Positions 9,360 through 18,045 are shown, counted from the first letter of the stretch. The stretch: DNA of 52,453 nt from DASZXJ01 sp035545895 (GCA_035545895.1 DASZXJ010000027.1:1-52453), one strand, 5' to 3'. The notes: a model not told the origin generated them from the sequence alone. Numbers and translations are program-made.

Positions 9360-10859
9360 TTATGTCGATTTAATTGCCAGATCCGGCACCGGGCCGGGAG
9401 TAACCAGGTATTTGGAGTAGTTAAACACGCGAACGCCACCCACATGTCGCATCCGGTCAAGGAGGTTTACGACATTCATGACCCGATCGGGGTCTACCTC
9501 GAACCGGCACTTTCGCAACTTCTGCCTCTGGAGGATACCACTAGGAATACCGCCAGTCCCATGTGCAAAATGCCGCCCTAGCCAATTGAGCACAGGCTTC
9601 TGCTGCGCTTCCCATTCGGTGAATCGTTCGAATGCCGTGTCGCGGAAATTGCTTAGAATGCCACCCAAAGCAACCGCTCGCTCATAATCGGAAGTACCAG
9701 GATAAATAACGCTCAGCATGGGGAAGACCACAATTTGCTTTCGGTGGTCACGAGCAATCTTCCCGAGTCGCGTGAGGCGCTCGATCGTGACATCCCAATC
9801 GTCTTCAGTTTCACCTGGGAGGCCAAGTTGCAAATTGATGAAACAGGCGATATCGCTGGAAAGCAATTGAGGAACGACGCGCGTCTCCAGTGAGTCGAGA
9901 TATCGCAGGGGGTTGGCCGTCTTTCGCATCTGCGTGAGATGTTCCGGAACGAGGGACTCGACGCCAAGATAAACCGCATCACATCCACCCCGGCGCATTG
10001 CCTGGATCACATCCAACGATTCCATGCTCTCAACGCGAGTTTGGGCATCCCAGCTAAAGTCCATGCCTGGCTCGCGTCGGACCTGCTCAAGCGCGTCACA
10101 AAGCTCTTTGGTTCGACTTGGCGAGTGGGCGAAGAAATTGTCTTCTATCGCTATGGAGTGATATCCAAAATTTCTAACAAGCAATCTCAAATCTTCAATG
10201 ACGCGTTCGATGCTCTTAGCACGGATACGTTCGTTAGCGACAGCGCAGAAGGCGCATTTGAGTGGACATCCCCGGGCGCTCACATAGGAAACATGGTCAA
10301 ACTTGCCGCGGGCTGAACGGATTCCACCGCCGCGATAGGTCGGCGCGATGCTGTCCAATCCAGCAGTCGATAGGAGTGCCGCCTTCGGATTCGTGCGGAT
10401 GGCTCCGGAGTCACGATAGGCGATATTGGGAACACGGTGAATCGCCTCCGGGCTACGAATCAGTTCGTGCAGCGCTGGTTCGCCTTCACCGCATATCACG
10501 GCATCGACCTCGCTGTGCTCACGCAGAATCACGTTGGCTTCCGGCGAAGCGTGATGACCGCCAAGCAACACGGTTGAGTCCGGAGCTTCTAATCGCGCTG
10601 CGCGCGCAACCACTAAGGCGGATTGATACGTGGCGGTGGTGGTGGTGACTCCAATCAGCACGCGCCCCCGCACGTCGGAGAGCTCGCGGCGGATCTCTTG
10701 CTGCACGGAATCCGCATCCGTAAAGCTTAAATCGAGCAGACGAACGTCAACCGCCGATTCGCGATCTGCGACGTAGTTGGCAAGCGAGATCAAGCCGCTC
10801 GAAAATCCTTCGAGCAGCGCATGCTGGGGTGGCAAAGTCAGGATCACCGTGTTGTACAT
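9360..10859 (-). CDS. Cobalamin-binding radical SAM protein
   Basis: This is a 499-residue class B radical SAM enzyme. Residues 1-140 look like a B12-binding Rossmann domain (VLLGGHHASPEANVILREHSEV, then DAVICGEGE). The iron-sulfur motif CPLKCAFC is at Cys198, Cys202 and Cys205, and the SAM barrel follows with IAIEDNFFAHSPSR and VYLGVESL. Such enzymes make methylations or other C-C bond changes; the substrate here is unknown. ATG 10859 is preferred over TTG 10874 because GAGG lies six bases upstream. It lies between the envelope genes and the TrpXYZ-type importer in the same run, so its product or substrate may be what the importer or sensor handles. That link is inference. Confidence 0.88.
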   Translation of the reverse strand: MYNTVILTLPPQHALLEGFSSGLISLANYVADRESAVDVRLLDLSFTDADSVQQEIRRELSDVRGRVLIGVTTTTATYQSALVVARAARLEAPDSTVLLGGHHASPEANVILREHSEVDAVICGEGEPALHELIRSPEAIHRVPNIAYRDSGAIRTNPKAALLSTAGLDSIAPTYRGGGIRSARGKFDHVSYVSARGCPLKCAFCAVANERIRAKSIERVIEDLRLLVRNFGYHSIAIEDNFFAHSPSRTKELCDALEQVRREPGMDFSWDAQTRVESMESLDVIQAMRRGGCDAVYLGVESLVPEHLTQMRKTANPLRYLDSLETRVVPQLLSSDIACFINLQLGLPGETEDDWDVTIERLTRLGKIARDHRKQIVVFPMLSVIYPGTSDYERAVALGGILSNFRDTAFERFTEWEAQQKPVLNWLGRHFAHGTGGIPSGILQRQKLRKCRFEVDPDRVMNVVNLLDRMRHVGGVRVFNYSKYLVTPGPVPDLAIKST

Positions 10860-10990
10860 ACGTGCCTCAACCAAACGCTGTAGCTATCTTCGGATATTGT
10901 TGGCGGGGCCAGCCAGGCAGTGCTGACAGATGCTGACAAAACCACGGGCCGCCGTTGCATGCATTTCACAACTATCTATCGAATAGAGAC

Positions 10991-11683
10991 TTATGCCACG
11001 CGAGTGCCGACTGCATTTCGGCCGCTTACCATTGCCCTACGCAGGGTGGAGTGGTGTTCCAAATTTATCGGCCCGCAGAGACGGACTCTGTCAACGTATT
11101 TTTCTGCCTCCTCCGCAGAGTGGCCGAACCGCGCAAACGCATATCGAACAGACACCGCCCAATCCGGTCGACCAAAGAACAATTGCCGACGGTCGATCAG
11201 GAGCCGAAGCATCAAACGAGCGATATGCGTCAGACCAACCGGCGTCAAGTCTTGCTCCGACAGAATAAAATCCGCTTTTTGGCTGATGTTGATTAGGCCG
11301 GCACCAGCACGTTTCTCTGCGTTTCGGGTAAGGTCGATGGTGATGTAAAAGGCTGTACGGGAACCATTCACGACTTCAGTCCACTCGATGAAACAATCGA
11401 CGCCATGCTGATAATCTAGCGGTGTATCAGTAGCAACGAAAACACTGAGATTGGGGCTGCGCAAGCTGCTGTTCTTTGCGCGTGCATCGCGTACGAGATT
11501 CCGTAAGTTGTTGAGCAATTCGCGCATTTCCCAACTACATGGATTACTCGCACACCATCCAGGGGGTTGGTTACGCCGGGCAAAGCGGTAAGCCGCCTTG
11601 TATGGCATGTATGTTCCAGTGCTGAAATCTCTAGCGCTGCTGCGAGTCAGAACCTGCATTTCGAATTGATGTCCAATTCGCAT
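10991..11683 (-). CDS. Hypothetical protein, possibly nuclease-fold
   Basis: This is a 230-residue soluble protein. ATG 11683 has AAGGAG six bases upstream, which decides the start over longer forms. The segment LDYQHGVDCFIEW, followed some 15 residues later by AFYITIDLT, loosely resembles the D...(D/E)xK spacing of restriction-like folds, but the lysine is replaced. I would not claim nuclease activity. It lies between the polytopic membrane protein and the radical SAM gene in the same direction, with gaps of 114 and 131 bases. Confidence 0.55.
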   Translation of the reverse strand: MRIGHQFEMQVLTRSSARDFSTGTYMPYKAAYRFARRNQPPGWCASNPCSWEMRELLNNLRNLVRDARAKNSSLRSPNLSVFVATDTPLDYQHGVDCFIEWTEVVNGSRTAFYITIDLTRNAEKRAGAGLINISQKADFILSEQDLTPVGLTHIARLMLRLLIDRRQLFFGRPDWAVSVRYAFARFGHSAEEAEKYVDRVRLCGPINLEHHSTLRRAMVSGRNAVGTRVA

Positions 11684-11797
11684 AATTTGCTCCTTCATTG
11701 GATGGAGCAATCCTGACATGAGTTTTCGGCGCAAGCTGACCGGTGCTGACACGACGATCGATCAGCACCGAAACGCTCTGGGTTGTTCCGATACCAA

Positions 11798-12820
11798 TCA
11801 GGAGCGAGCAGGCGCGGCAAGAAGCCATCGTCCTCGGATCACTCGATGCACAACAGCGCATATGAGGAGGAATATACCGATAGCAGGAATAGTTCCGAGG
11901 TTAAGCGCCGTGGCGCTCAAGGCGGCGGATGCCAAGCAGATCGACGCCGCCGGCACAAGTGCGCCAAGCAGTGTCAGCAGAGCCAGGAGTGAATATTGCA
12001 CACCCAGGGGCGGGAATCCAAAGATCACGCTGAGTGGAGCCAAGATCGCTGCCAGTAGCCGCACCAGTAGTGCCCCGCTCATGGAGCCGCTGACAGCTAA
12101 GACGAAATATAGCACAGCACTCGTTCCGCATATCGCGTAGCTAGCTTGGTTGGTTAGGGAACCAGGTGACAGAGTGTTGAGAACGTACGCGACATGCAAG
12201 GACACAGTGCCGGCTGCTCCCGCAATGAGCAAGGCTGATAGCACCCGCAAGAGACGTAAGCCAAAGAAAACCATCATCGCTGCCGTCACAATTGCAGCAA
12301 TCGGCGGCAGATGGAATAACTGCGCCGCCCAAATCAACCTATTGAGCACACCGCGTGAGTTCTCAATCGCATCGCAGGCACGCTGCGTAATAGATGCAGA
12401 GGTGATGTCAAGAAGGTTGTCCTTCGCTAGATGCAGGACGAGGTCCGCAACACGTTGATAGGCTCGGGGTTGATCAAGAGAAACATCTTCGCCGCCGCGA
12501 AGGATATTCCGGCCGGTGCGAGTCTGTTCAATCCGCGCTCGCACGAGTCGCAATTGACCAATCTCTGCATTCGGGCTGCATTCTCGTAGGAGGCAAACGT
12601 ACAGTGGTTCATCGCCGTCAGCTAGTGTGCTGTCCCGGGCACCGTAGACGCTCCGATCGCTAGCATCTACGACGTTCGCCAAAACCAAGACCCGCCGCCC
12701 GGGTGTTTCTTTGAGGACTTCGCGCATTGGTGACAGTAACGTTGCAATCACACCTCCGACACCCAGTAGGAACCAAGCCGTCGCGCGTAACAACACGCTA
12801 AACTGTCTTCCGAACTTCAT
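11798..12820 (-). CDS. Polytopic membrane protein
   Basis: This protein has 340 residues. An N-terminal membrane segment (about 10-30) is followed by an extracytoplasmic region of roughly 130 residues with charged helices. About six further membrane spans fill residues 165-330, rich in Leu/Ala/Gly. I do not recognise a family. The gene begins 48 bases after the TonB-like gene on the same strand and probably belongs to the same envelope complex. It could be a transporter-like or scaffold subunit. Confidence 0.65.
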   Translation of the reverse strand: MKFGRQFSVLLRATAWFLLGVGGVIATLLSPMREVLKETPGRRVLVLANVVDASDRSVYGARDSTLADGDEPLYVCLLRECSPNAEIGQLRLVRARIEQTRTGRNILRGGEDVSLDQPRAYQRVADLVLHLAKDNLLDITSASITQRACDAIENSRGVLNRLIWAAQLFHLPPIAAIVTAAMMVFFGLRLLRVLSALLIAGAAGTVSLHVAYVLNTLSPGSLTNQASYAICGTSAVLYFVLAVSGSMSGALLVRLLAAILAPLSVIFGFPPLGVQYSLLALLTLLGALVPAASICLASAALSATALNLGTIPAIGIFLLICAVVHRVIRGRWLLAAPARS

Positions 12821-12868
12821 AAGTTGCTCCGGGATTGGTCCTGCCTGTCCAATGATCTCGCATGCCGC

Positions 12869-13828
12869 TCATGGAATCACCTTTCCATCCGCACCCGTGG
12901 CTCGGACGACTCGGAAGACGGGATAGCCATCGGGATCAAAATCAATGAGTCCTTCCGTGCGATTGATTTGGGTAAGCGTAAGCCCATTGCGCTCGGCGAA
13001 TGCTTGTTGTTCCGCGAGGAATTGTTCGTCGAGAGGTGCGCGAATAAGGAGTTGAAAGCGCGCTAACGAAAGAGCGGACTTAGAGACATTGAATGAGGCC
13101 GCAAACCCGGCCAGTGCGGCGGCACCACGTATCCGAATGTCTTTGACGGCAGAAAGATCGAAGCGGCGTTCAGCAAATTCCTGATCACTCACTGGCCCGC
13201 TCAATTCTCGAAGGCCATTTTTATCAAAAACAAGTTGACCAGCACCCGCGTTCAATTCGATCCAGAGGACCGCGCTGCCCGAACGAATGAGTCGGTCCAC
13301 TACATCCCATTCAAGGCCCCTAATGACCAATACTGGCGCTCGAAATCCCTCCCGGTCGAAATTACCTAATGGAATGGACGCTTTCTGCTCGTGTTTGGCG
13401 GTTTTAGCAATCAGGACATCGGCATCGGCCGAAACCGACGAATCGATCGTAGTGCGTGAGACGGCGGAGGCATAAGTGCGAGCAGCAGTTCCGCGGCCCT
13501 CCGGGTTTGGAGTTGCTGCATCCGAACCACGGGCGGCCGTAACCGATTGTGCGGGAGAATTTGACGGGACCGGCCCGACGCTCACCGCGTCTCTTTGCGA
13601 TGCAGGCTTTTCGCTATCAAACGCTTTGGGCGGCAACGACGAAGCCGTTTTATCGCTCGACAGAGTCATTGGAGTTGGCCTGACGACCGCGACTGAAACA
13701 GGCATTGCATCGTCGGCGGTCGGCACAGGGGTATTCCAACCGGCGAAAAATAGGACGAGAGCAGCCGCAGCGGCAACATGCATTGCGCCGCTTATAATCA
13801 GCTCCCATTTCATGTGAACGCTCTTCAT
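12869..13828 (-). CDS. TonB-like protein with one membrane anchor
   Basis: This is a 319-residue protein with TonB/TolA-like topology. It has a short basic N-terminus, one membrane helix (about 10-30), a long Ser/Pro/Ala-rich linker (about 40-150) and a folded C-terminal periplasmic domain (about 160-319). The C-terminal domain does not show the classic TonB YP motif, so the call rests on topology and on immediate linkage to ExbB-like and ExbD-like genes. ATG 13828 overlaps the ExbD-like stop as ATGA, which favours it over ATG 13813. The likely role is transmitting motive force across the periplasm, by inference. Confidence 0.55.
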   Translation of the reverse strand: MKSVHMKWELIISGAMHVAAAAALVLFFAGWNTPVPTADDAMPVSVAVVRPTPMTLSSDKTASSLPPKAFDSEKPASQRDAVSVGPVPSNSPAQSVTAARGSDAATPNPEGRGTAARTYASAVSRTTIDSSVSADADVLIAKTAKHEQKASIPLGNFDREGFRAPVLVIRGLEWDVVDRLIRSGSAVLWIELNAGAGQLVFDKNGLRELSGPVSDQEFAERRFDLSAVKDIRIRGAAALAGFAASFNVSKSALSLARFQLLIRAPLDEQFLAEQQAFAERNGLTLTQINRTEGLIDFDPDGYPVFRVVRATGADGKVIP

Positions 13829-14304
13829 TGCGTCCTCTCCGGTTCTTGCTTAGACACCAGCATTACGCGGCTGTAGGCAACGTTCATGCTTTGCAGAATC
13901 ATCTCAATACGCTGGACTTTACCAAGCGGAAGCCGCTCATCTGCAACCAGAAGCCAGCCAGTTTTTCCTTCGTTTTGTATTGCGCGAGCAAACTCATGCC
14001 GAAGTCGTTCTGTGTTCTCGCCACAATCGGGCAATTTCTGGTCCTTTACTACAATGACACCAAGGGGGTCGATCGAAATGACGCCCGCTGACGAAGACTG
14101 CATTGTCGCAGACGACCTTTCGGCACCGCTGACTACACTGATTTGGCCCAGTGCCCGCACCAAGTTGTTCTGCTGATCTTGGGCCGCGACTGCGGCTGAC
14201 AGACACACCGCTCCCAAGCAGCATGTGACTATGTCCGCCCAACTGATCCAACCATGGTCCCCATGGCGGGCGGAACGGCGACGGCTCTGGCGGCGAGAGA
14301 GCAT
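13825..14304 (-). CDS. ExbD/TolR-like protein
   Basis: This protein has 159 residues. A basic N-terminus precedes a single membrane segment that begins with an aspartate (WADIVTCCLGAVCLSAA), in the position of the proton-path Asp of ExbD/TolR. The periplasmic part matches the ExbD pattern: a DPLGVIVVKDQ strand, LRHEFARAIQNE helix, GWLLVADERLPLGKVQRIEMILQSM and a VMLVSKQ strand. ATG 14304 has a strong AGGAGG site and is clearly the start. It follows the ExbB-like gene by 16 bases and couples to the TonB-like gene. Weak sequence similarity, good topology and context. Confidence 0.65.
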   Translation of the reverse strand: MLSRRQSRRRSARHGDHGWISWADIVTCCLGAVCLSAAVAAQDQQNNLVRALGQISVVSGAERSSATMQSSSAGVISIDPLGVIVVKDQKLPDCGENTERLRHEFARAIQNEGKTGWLLVADERLPLGKVQRIEMILQSMNVAYSRVMLVSKQEPERTQ

Positions 14305-14320
14305 AACTCCTCCTGTTTGT

Positions 14321-15106
14321 TCATTGCGCACGCGTGTCCTCATCTGCCCTCTGCGACACGAGGGACGCGAGGGACGGGGTCGGAACAATCGCCAAACGCT
14401 GCTCCCTGGGTCGTTCTAGCCGCGGCGTGCTGTTGTGGTGATTTGTTTTCGCGTCGGGAGGCACAACCTGCTCGCGGGCCTTGTTGGCCACTCGGAAATC
14501 GACGGCGATTTGTTCAAGACACGCTTCTAACTCGCCGACGCAGATGCGCAGCCAACCTTCGGCTAGGGCAGCGATGACATAAAGGCTGACGCCGAAAACA
14601 GTCCCCCAGAGCGACGCACCGATAAGACTCGATGAACGCGCGATTGGAGCCGTGCCGATCGAAGTCAGCGCGGCGATCATCTTCGCCGCGCAGGCAAACA
14701 TGGCTAGTGGTAGAGCGATCTCACGCGCGAGTCCGATTCGGCCAACAACATTATCATAAGGAGCAATGCAGTTATCGATCGCGCGCGCAGCAGCCTCGGG
14801 ATGAACTGCGGCGGCCTCCGAAATGGCGTTGGCCCAGCCGTGATGCTTTGTCGCCACGGCTGAATCAGCGGCAGAAGCTTTTGTCTGAGCAGCCCGTCGA
14901 AGCTCCATGATGGGCACACGTAGTGATATTGCGAGCCGGCATGCATGCATGGCAAGTGCGATGGTGAAAAAAGAAAGTACGGCAAGCGGAATAAATAACA
15001 GCAGTGCGGAATCGAACGCGCGCGGAGTAACCGCAGTTATGCTAACGCCTGTCACGTTTGACAAGTCGCTCACTGCAATCAACATGATGTGGAGGGATGC
15101 GATCAT
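14321..15106 (-). CDS. ExbB/TolQ/MotA-like proton channel subunit
   Basis: This is a 261-residue membrane protein. One span lies near 30-52, then a cytoplasmic helical loop, then two spans at about 148-172 and 182-205. The segment APIARSSSLIGASLWGTVFGVSLYVIAALAEGWL fits the ExbB/TolQ pattern in which a Ser/Gly-rich turn precedes the last pore helix. The usual polar pore residues are poorly conserved. AGGAGG lies upstream of ATG 15106, which also overlaps the preceding stop as ATGA. Adjacent ExbD-like and TonB-like genes strengthen the call. Expected role: ion-driven stator in the inner membrane. Confidence 0.6.
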   Translation of the reverse strand: MIASLHIMLIAVSDLSNVTGVSITAVTPRAFDSALLLFIPLAVLSFFTIALAMHACRLAISLRVPIMELRRAAQTKASAADSAVATKHHGWANAISEAAAVHPEAAARAIDNCIAPYDNVVGRIGLAREIALPLAMFACAAKMIAALTSIGTAPIARSSSLIGASLWGTVFGVSLYVIAALAEGWLRICVGELEACLEQIAVDFRVANKAREQVVPPDAKTNHHNSTPRLERPREQRLAIVPTPSLASLVSQRADEDTRAQ

Positions 15107-15909
15107 CGCTGATCCTCCTGGACCTTCTGGTTCAATGCTGCTTCAATCTGATCGAGGCGCTGCGCCGCGGCCGGATGGAGTGAGACGATTCCGTCGCGCG
15201 CATACGTAACAAGTTGCCCGATTGCCTCTGCCTCCTTCGACAACCGCTGCTGAATTGCGCGAAGACGATCGGCTCGGACGTTAATCGCCCAGACCGACGC
15301 AGGAACTGTAACAGCAGATGTGATAACCTGGACCGGAAGTGATGTGGCAGAGGCCGATGGGTGCGGTTGCGTATTTGTCGCAAACAACACTGATGACGGC
15401 GCAGATGTAGCAGCACCAGATGTGGACTGCGAGGGTAGTGCGGCGCTCGCTCCCGCAGTTTGCGGCATTGTTGTAGGCGTCACCACCAAGGATGTGGCGT
15501 TGGTGGGCATAGGCTCCGACACGATCGTCGGGAGCTGACTGGCGAGATCTGTTACGAGTTTATTCAACTCACGTGCGTTGTCTGCCGCCTCTCTCTCCAG
15601 TGATTGCGCTCGGGCATCGGCGCCGTCCAACACGCGCGTGTACCGTGCACGAGCGCCAGCGAGCTTGGCTCGGGTTCCATTGACATCTTCATCGCTCGCC
15701 TGACTTTGGGACGTCGAACCGGAGGATGTGCTCAAGTCGGTGGATTGCGCAACCGGGCGAACACCTTGCACAGTCGTTGTGTCGCGACTCACACCAATTT
15801 GGTCGGCAACTTCCGGCGGAACTGCAAAGACGGTTTCCGTAACAAGCGGCAATAAAGCCGCCGCTAAGAAACTAAGAACATGACGATATAGATAGGATTT
15901 GTAGACCAT
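15103..15909 (-). CDS. Exported coiled-coil protein
   Basis: This is a 268-residue predicted secreted or anchored protein. The start at 15909 gives a signal sequence (YLYRHVLSFLAAALLPLVTETVFA). A coiled coil (about 75-120, AREQS/ADNARELNKL type) follows, then a Thr/Ser/Ala-rich linker and a second helix pair near 205-265. The frame stays open up to 16503, but that upstream part lies antisense and out of frame over two other genes and lacks their protein-like character. The start codon overlaps the lipoprotein stop as TAATG. I know no family for it; it is a probable periplasmic part of the ExbB/ExbD/TonB-like assembly. Confidence 0.65.
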   Translation of the reverse strand: MVYKSYLYRHVLSFLAAALLPLVTETVFAVPPEVADQIGVSRDTTTVQGVRPVAQSTDLSTSSGSTSQSQASDEDVNGTRAKLAGARARYTRVLDGADARAQSLEREAADNARELNKLVTDLASQLPTIVSEPMPTNATSLVVTPTTMPQTAGASAALPSQSTSGAATSAPSSVLFATNTQPHPSASATSLPVQVITSAVTVPASVWAINVRADRLRAIQQRLSKEAEAIGQLVTYARDGIVSLHPAAAQRLDQIEAALNQKVQEDQR

Positions 15910-16196
15910 TACTTGCCTCCATTGGCAAAAGGGGAATGTGCAGCACGCTCGGTCATCAGTTCCAATAGCTCTGCGATTTTCTCGTCCTCGGAAGTTGTTC
16001 CGGCCGCAGGATTCGCCTGCCGACGCACCTGATCCGGTCGAACCAGATGGGGCTCGTCGTGTCCAACTGGCATGACCGTCGAGACCTCTCCTGGGGACGT
16101 AGTCGGGTTCTTGGCCGTATGAGGGGCCGACACATCTCGGTCGCACCCCACAGCGGGTAAAAGAGCAATCACAAAACCTGCAATTGTGCGCCTCAT
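15909..16196 (-). CDS. Small lipoprotein
   Basis: This is a 95-residue protein with an N-terminal signal (MRRTIAGFVIALLPAVGCDRD). The lipobox-like AVGC places the lipid-modified cysteine at residue 18. The mature part is hydrophilic and ends in a short charged helix (DEKIAELLELMTERA). It starts two bases after the coiled-coil gene ends and is coupled to the next gene by TAATG. No family is recognised. It is likely anchored in a membrane as part of the same envelope complex. Confidence 0.65.
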   Translation of the reverse strand: MRRTIAGFVIALLPAVGCDRDVSAPHTAKNPTTSPGEVSTVMPVGHDEPHLVRPDQVRRQANPAAGTTSEDEKIAELLELMTERAAHSPFANGGK

Positions 16197-16198
16197 GG

Positions 16199-17245
16199 TT
16201 ATTTCTCCTTTGCCACTGCGTCTTCGTTAGCGGCGGCATTTCTGCTGATGATCGCGAGCACATCGTCGCTATTGGTTTCCACGACAGGCTGTGTAGCTGC
16301 CGATGATGGCTGAGAGAATTCCGACCAGTCGAGCATCGGACGCCAGGCAAAAGTCGCCGGCGAGGATCCGACAGTCTGCCTGCGAAGACGGACAAGGACT
16401 GCTGAAAGATCAGCGAGTTCAGTCTGCGCACCTCCAATTTCGGCCAGGGCGTCGAGTGTGCGGCGATCGGCGGCAACCCATAGGTAGTAGCGATCCAAAT
16501 CATTGCGCCGCTGGACCAAATCGGCGTTTAACGCGCGTATCTGCGCGGAAACGTCACGCAGAAGACGCGCCTTCAACTCAGCAGTGGCGGCGCATTGCTC
16601 AGCAATTTGCTTGTGTTGCTCGGCCAGAAGAATGCGATGCTGCACCTCTGTGGGAAGAGTCTTGCCAGCAGCAATCACCTTTCTTGCGTCGATAGAAATT
16701 GAGTGCAATTCACTCTGTCGCAAAGATGCGCTCTCTTTATTTGTCCGCGCATCGGTTTCGGCGGCATTGAGCATTTCGCCCACCTCGTCTTGGGCACCTT
16801 GAATCGAGGCAGCGAGGCTGTTGAGGCTCGCACGAACACTATCACGGTCGCCCAATGTCTTGTTCATCGCCGCTGCGAGTGTACTGATCAATTCCGACCG
16901 CTCAGCGTGATAATCCGCCGCTACTGTCGCGTCGCTCTGACCCTTATTCGCCAGTTCCCGCAGCCGCTTGATACGATCTTTGAAGTCCGCAGGAAGACTC
17001 ACACCAATTCTGTCACCAAGTCGTGAGAATTCGTCCACATCCTTCTGGACGCGCACCACAATGCTTTCGACAGATTGCGAGGGATCTGCTGTCGTTGCCC
17101 GCGGCATGTCGCTGCCATTACTCGAAGTTGGCACGGAACGCGTCGGTGTCTGCCCAAAAGAAGGCGACAACGCTGCAATAACTACGAGCAAACCAACAAC
17201 GCCATTTGCGGGCACTCGATGGATGCGTCGGATTGAATAGTTCAT
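16199..17245 (-). CDS. Exported long coiled-coil protein
   Basis: This is a 348-residue protein with an N-terminal signal or anchor (about 8-32). Continuous helical coiled coil covers about 60-275, with repeated Ala/Leu/Glu/Arg heptads, followed by a disordered Ser/Thr tail. ATG 17245 is chosen because it overlaps the stop of the tiny gene upstream as ATGA; a start at 17257 would ignore that coupling. It is not recognised as a known family. The length and position suggest a periplasmic spacer or ring component. Confidence 0.65.
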   Translation of the reverse strand: MNYSIRRIHRVPANGVVGLLVVIAALSPSFGQTPTRSVPTSSNGSDMPRATTADPSQSVESIVVRVQKDVDEFSRLGDRIGVSLPADFKDRIKRLRELANKGQSDATVAADYHAERSELISTLAAAMNKTLGDRDSVRASLNSLAASIQGAQDEVGEMLNAAETDARTNKESASLRQSELHSISIDARKVIAAGKTLPTEVQHRILLAEQHKQIAEQCAATAELKARLLRDVSAQIRALNADLVQRRNDLDRYYLWVAADRRTLDALAEIGGAQTELADLSAVLVRLRRQTVGSSPATFAWRPMLDWSEFSQPSSAATQPVVETNSDDVLAIISRNAAANEDAVAKEK

Positions 17246-17433
17246 TGGAAGCTCCAATCTATTTGCCGTCTCTCGATGCGAGCGCGAGCTCGTGTATCTG
17301 ACATCGCTTTGTCGCCCAGTCGGACCTTCGTAAGCTCAGCGGAGCATCGCATAACGTGTTCGGCATTTGCTGACATATGCTCCCGCACACTTCTTCGCCG
17401 CCGTCGCAGAGGGCCAAGACGCGGCATAGTCAT
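17242..17433 (-). CDS. Tiny basic protein between two ATGA overlaps
   Basis: This 63-residue protein is rich in arginine (RRRRRSVREH) and has one cysteine. It has no membrane segment. The reason to believe it is the layout. Its ATG at 17433 overlaps the stop of the upstream gene (ATGA), and its own stop overlaps the start of the downstream coiled-coil gene in the same way. Two perfect couplings by chance are unlikely. The function is unknown. It could be a small chaperone or a nucleic-acid-binding regulator, but nothing proves either. Confidence 0.5.
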   Translation of the reverse strand: MTMPRLGPLRRRRRSVREHMSANAEHVMRCSAELTKVRLGDKAMSDTRARARIERRQIDWSFQ

Positions 17434-17723
17434 GTATTCAAAGCTGCAAATACGAATTCGACGTTGCTCCCGCAAAGAACCTCTGCCAGTCGGTCATCGT
17501 CGAGTTCCGGGGTATGGGAGATTAGGGGTCGGTCGGGACACAGAGTCTTCGCGCGGGTTTCGATCCGCCGGCGAATCGCCTCCAGCGTGCTACGCGGAAT
17601 TGCCAGCCCCGGCTGCCCCGCCAAAACATTTGCCATCTGAGCCTGTTCGGCTAAGCGAGCGAAGCAGAACCTGCGCGTAATTTCGAGGATTTCCGCAAAA
17701 GTGATGCGATGTGTGTGTTTCAT
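17430..17723 (-). CDS. Small helical protein, first gene of the island A operon
   Basis: This is a 97-residue, mainly helical protein (ITFAEILEITRRFCFARLAEQAQMANVL, then STLEAIRRRIETRAK). I use ATG 17723; in-frame starts at 17762 and 17885 would add a hydrophobic stretch and cannot be excluded. The stop is shared with the next start as ATGA. It may be a regulator of the operon because it is first and soluble, but no helix-turn-helix is clear. The integrase relic begins about 70 bases upstream on the other strand. Confidence 0.5.
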   Translation of the reverse strand: MKHTHRITFAEILEITRRFCFARLAEQAQMANVLAGQPGLAIPRSTLEAIRRRIETRAKTLCPDRPLISHTPELDDDRLAEVLCGSNVEFVFAALNT

Positions 17724-17794
17724 GGTCGTGCTGGTGTACCACTTGATCGTGGCGACCATCTGACACATGCAGACAGCGAGCGGGATCAATACGC

Positions 17795-18045
17795 CAATTC
17801 CCGAACCTTTACGAGGTACTGGGACCGGGACAATTCCCGCCAGAAGCCAAGAGACAGGACCTCCAAGGCAAGGTGCGGTGGACATCTCTAAACTTCTGGA
17901 ACCCTTCAGTTCAATGCTGGCTCAGAAAGTCATGAGCGTGTACAAAATCAGCGCCATGAAGGGTAACTTGCGGGAGATTCGCCGTCGGCACCACGCGGCA
18001 CAGATGCCCGATCAGTTCGTGGGCGACGTAAATTCTACCGCATGA
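17795..18045 (+). pseudogene. Relic of a second tyrosine integrase (C-terminal part)
   Basis: The last 46 codons read SMLAQKVMSVYKISAMKGN and end MPDQFVGDVNSTA. They align with the end of the intact integrase (SMLAQRDVSLYKISAMMGN ... IPDEFVGDVNFAA). The catalytic RRHYAAL is RRHHAAQ here, so the nucleophilic tyrosine is lost, and the RHTF box is gone. Upstream similarity continues in another frame (RYWDRDNSRQK against RWDPDNFSHK), showing indels. DNA similarity runs past the stop into the 3-prime flank. It is a dead copy from an older element inserted at the same tRNA. Confidence 0.88.

Noticed and set aside
11798..15106. Zorya defence system because of the MotA/ExbB-like subunit
   Set aside because: There is no OmpA-type peptidoglycan-binding ZorB and no helicase or nuclease partner of the Zorya type. 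The set is ExbB/ExbD/TonB-like.
15911..16503. N-terminal extension giving the gene at 15103 a 466-residue product
   Set aside because: The extra part lies over the lipoprotein and coiled-coil genes in another frame. A signal peptide and a TAATG overlap put the start at 15909.
17257..17900. Copy of the tRNA-fMet 3-prime end marking the right end of island A
   Set aside because: I looked for CCTCCCCCCGCT-like sequence before the integrase relic and found none. The only tRNA-adjacent repeat is at 19252.
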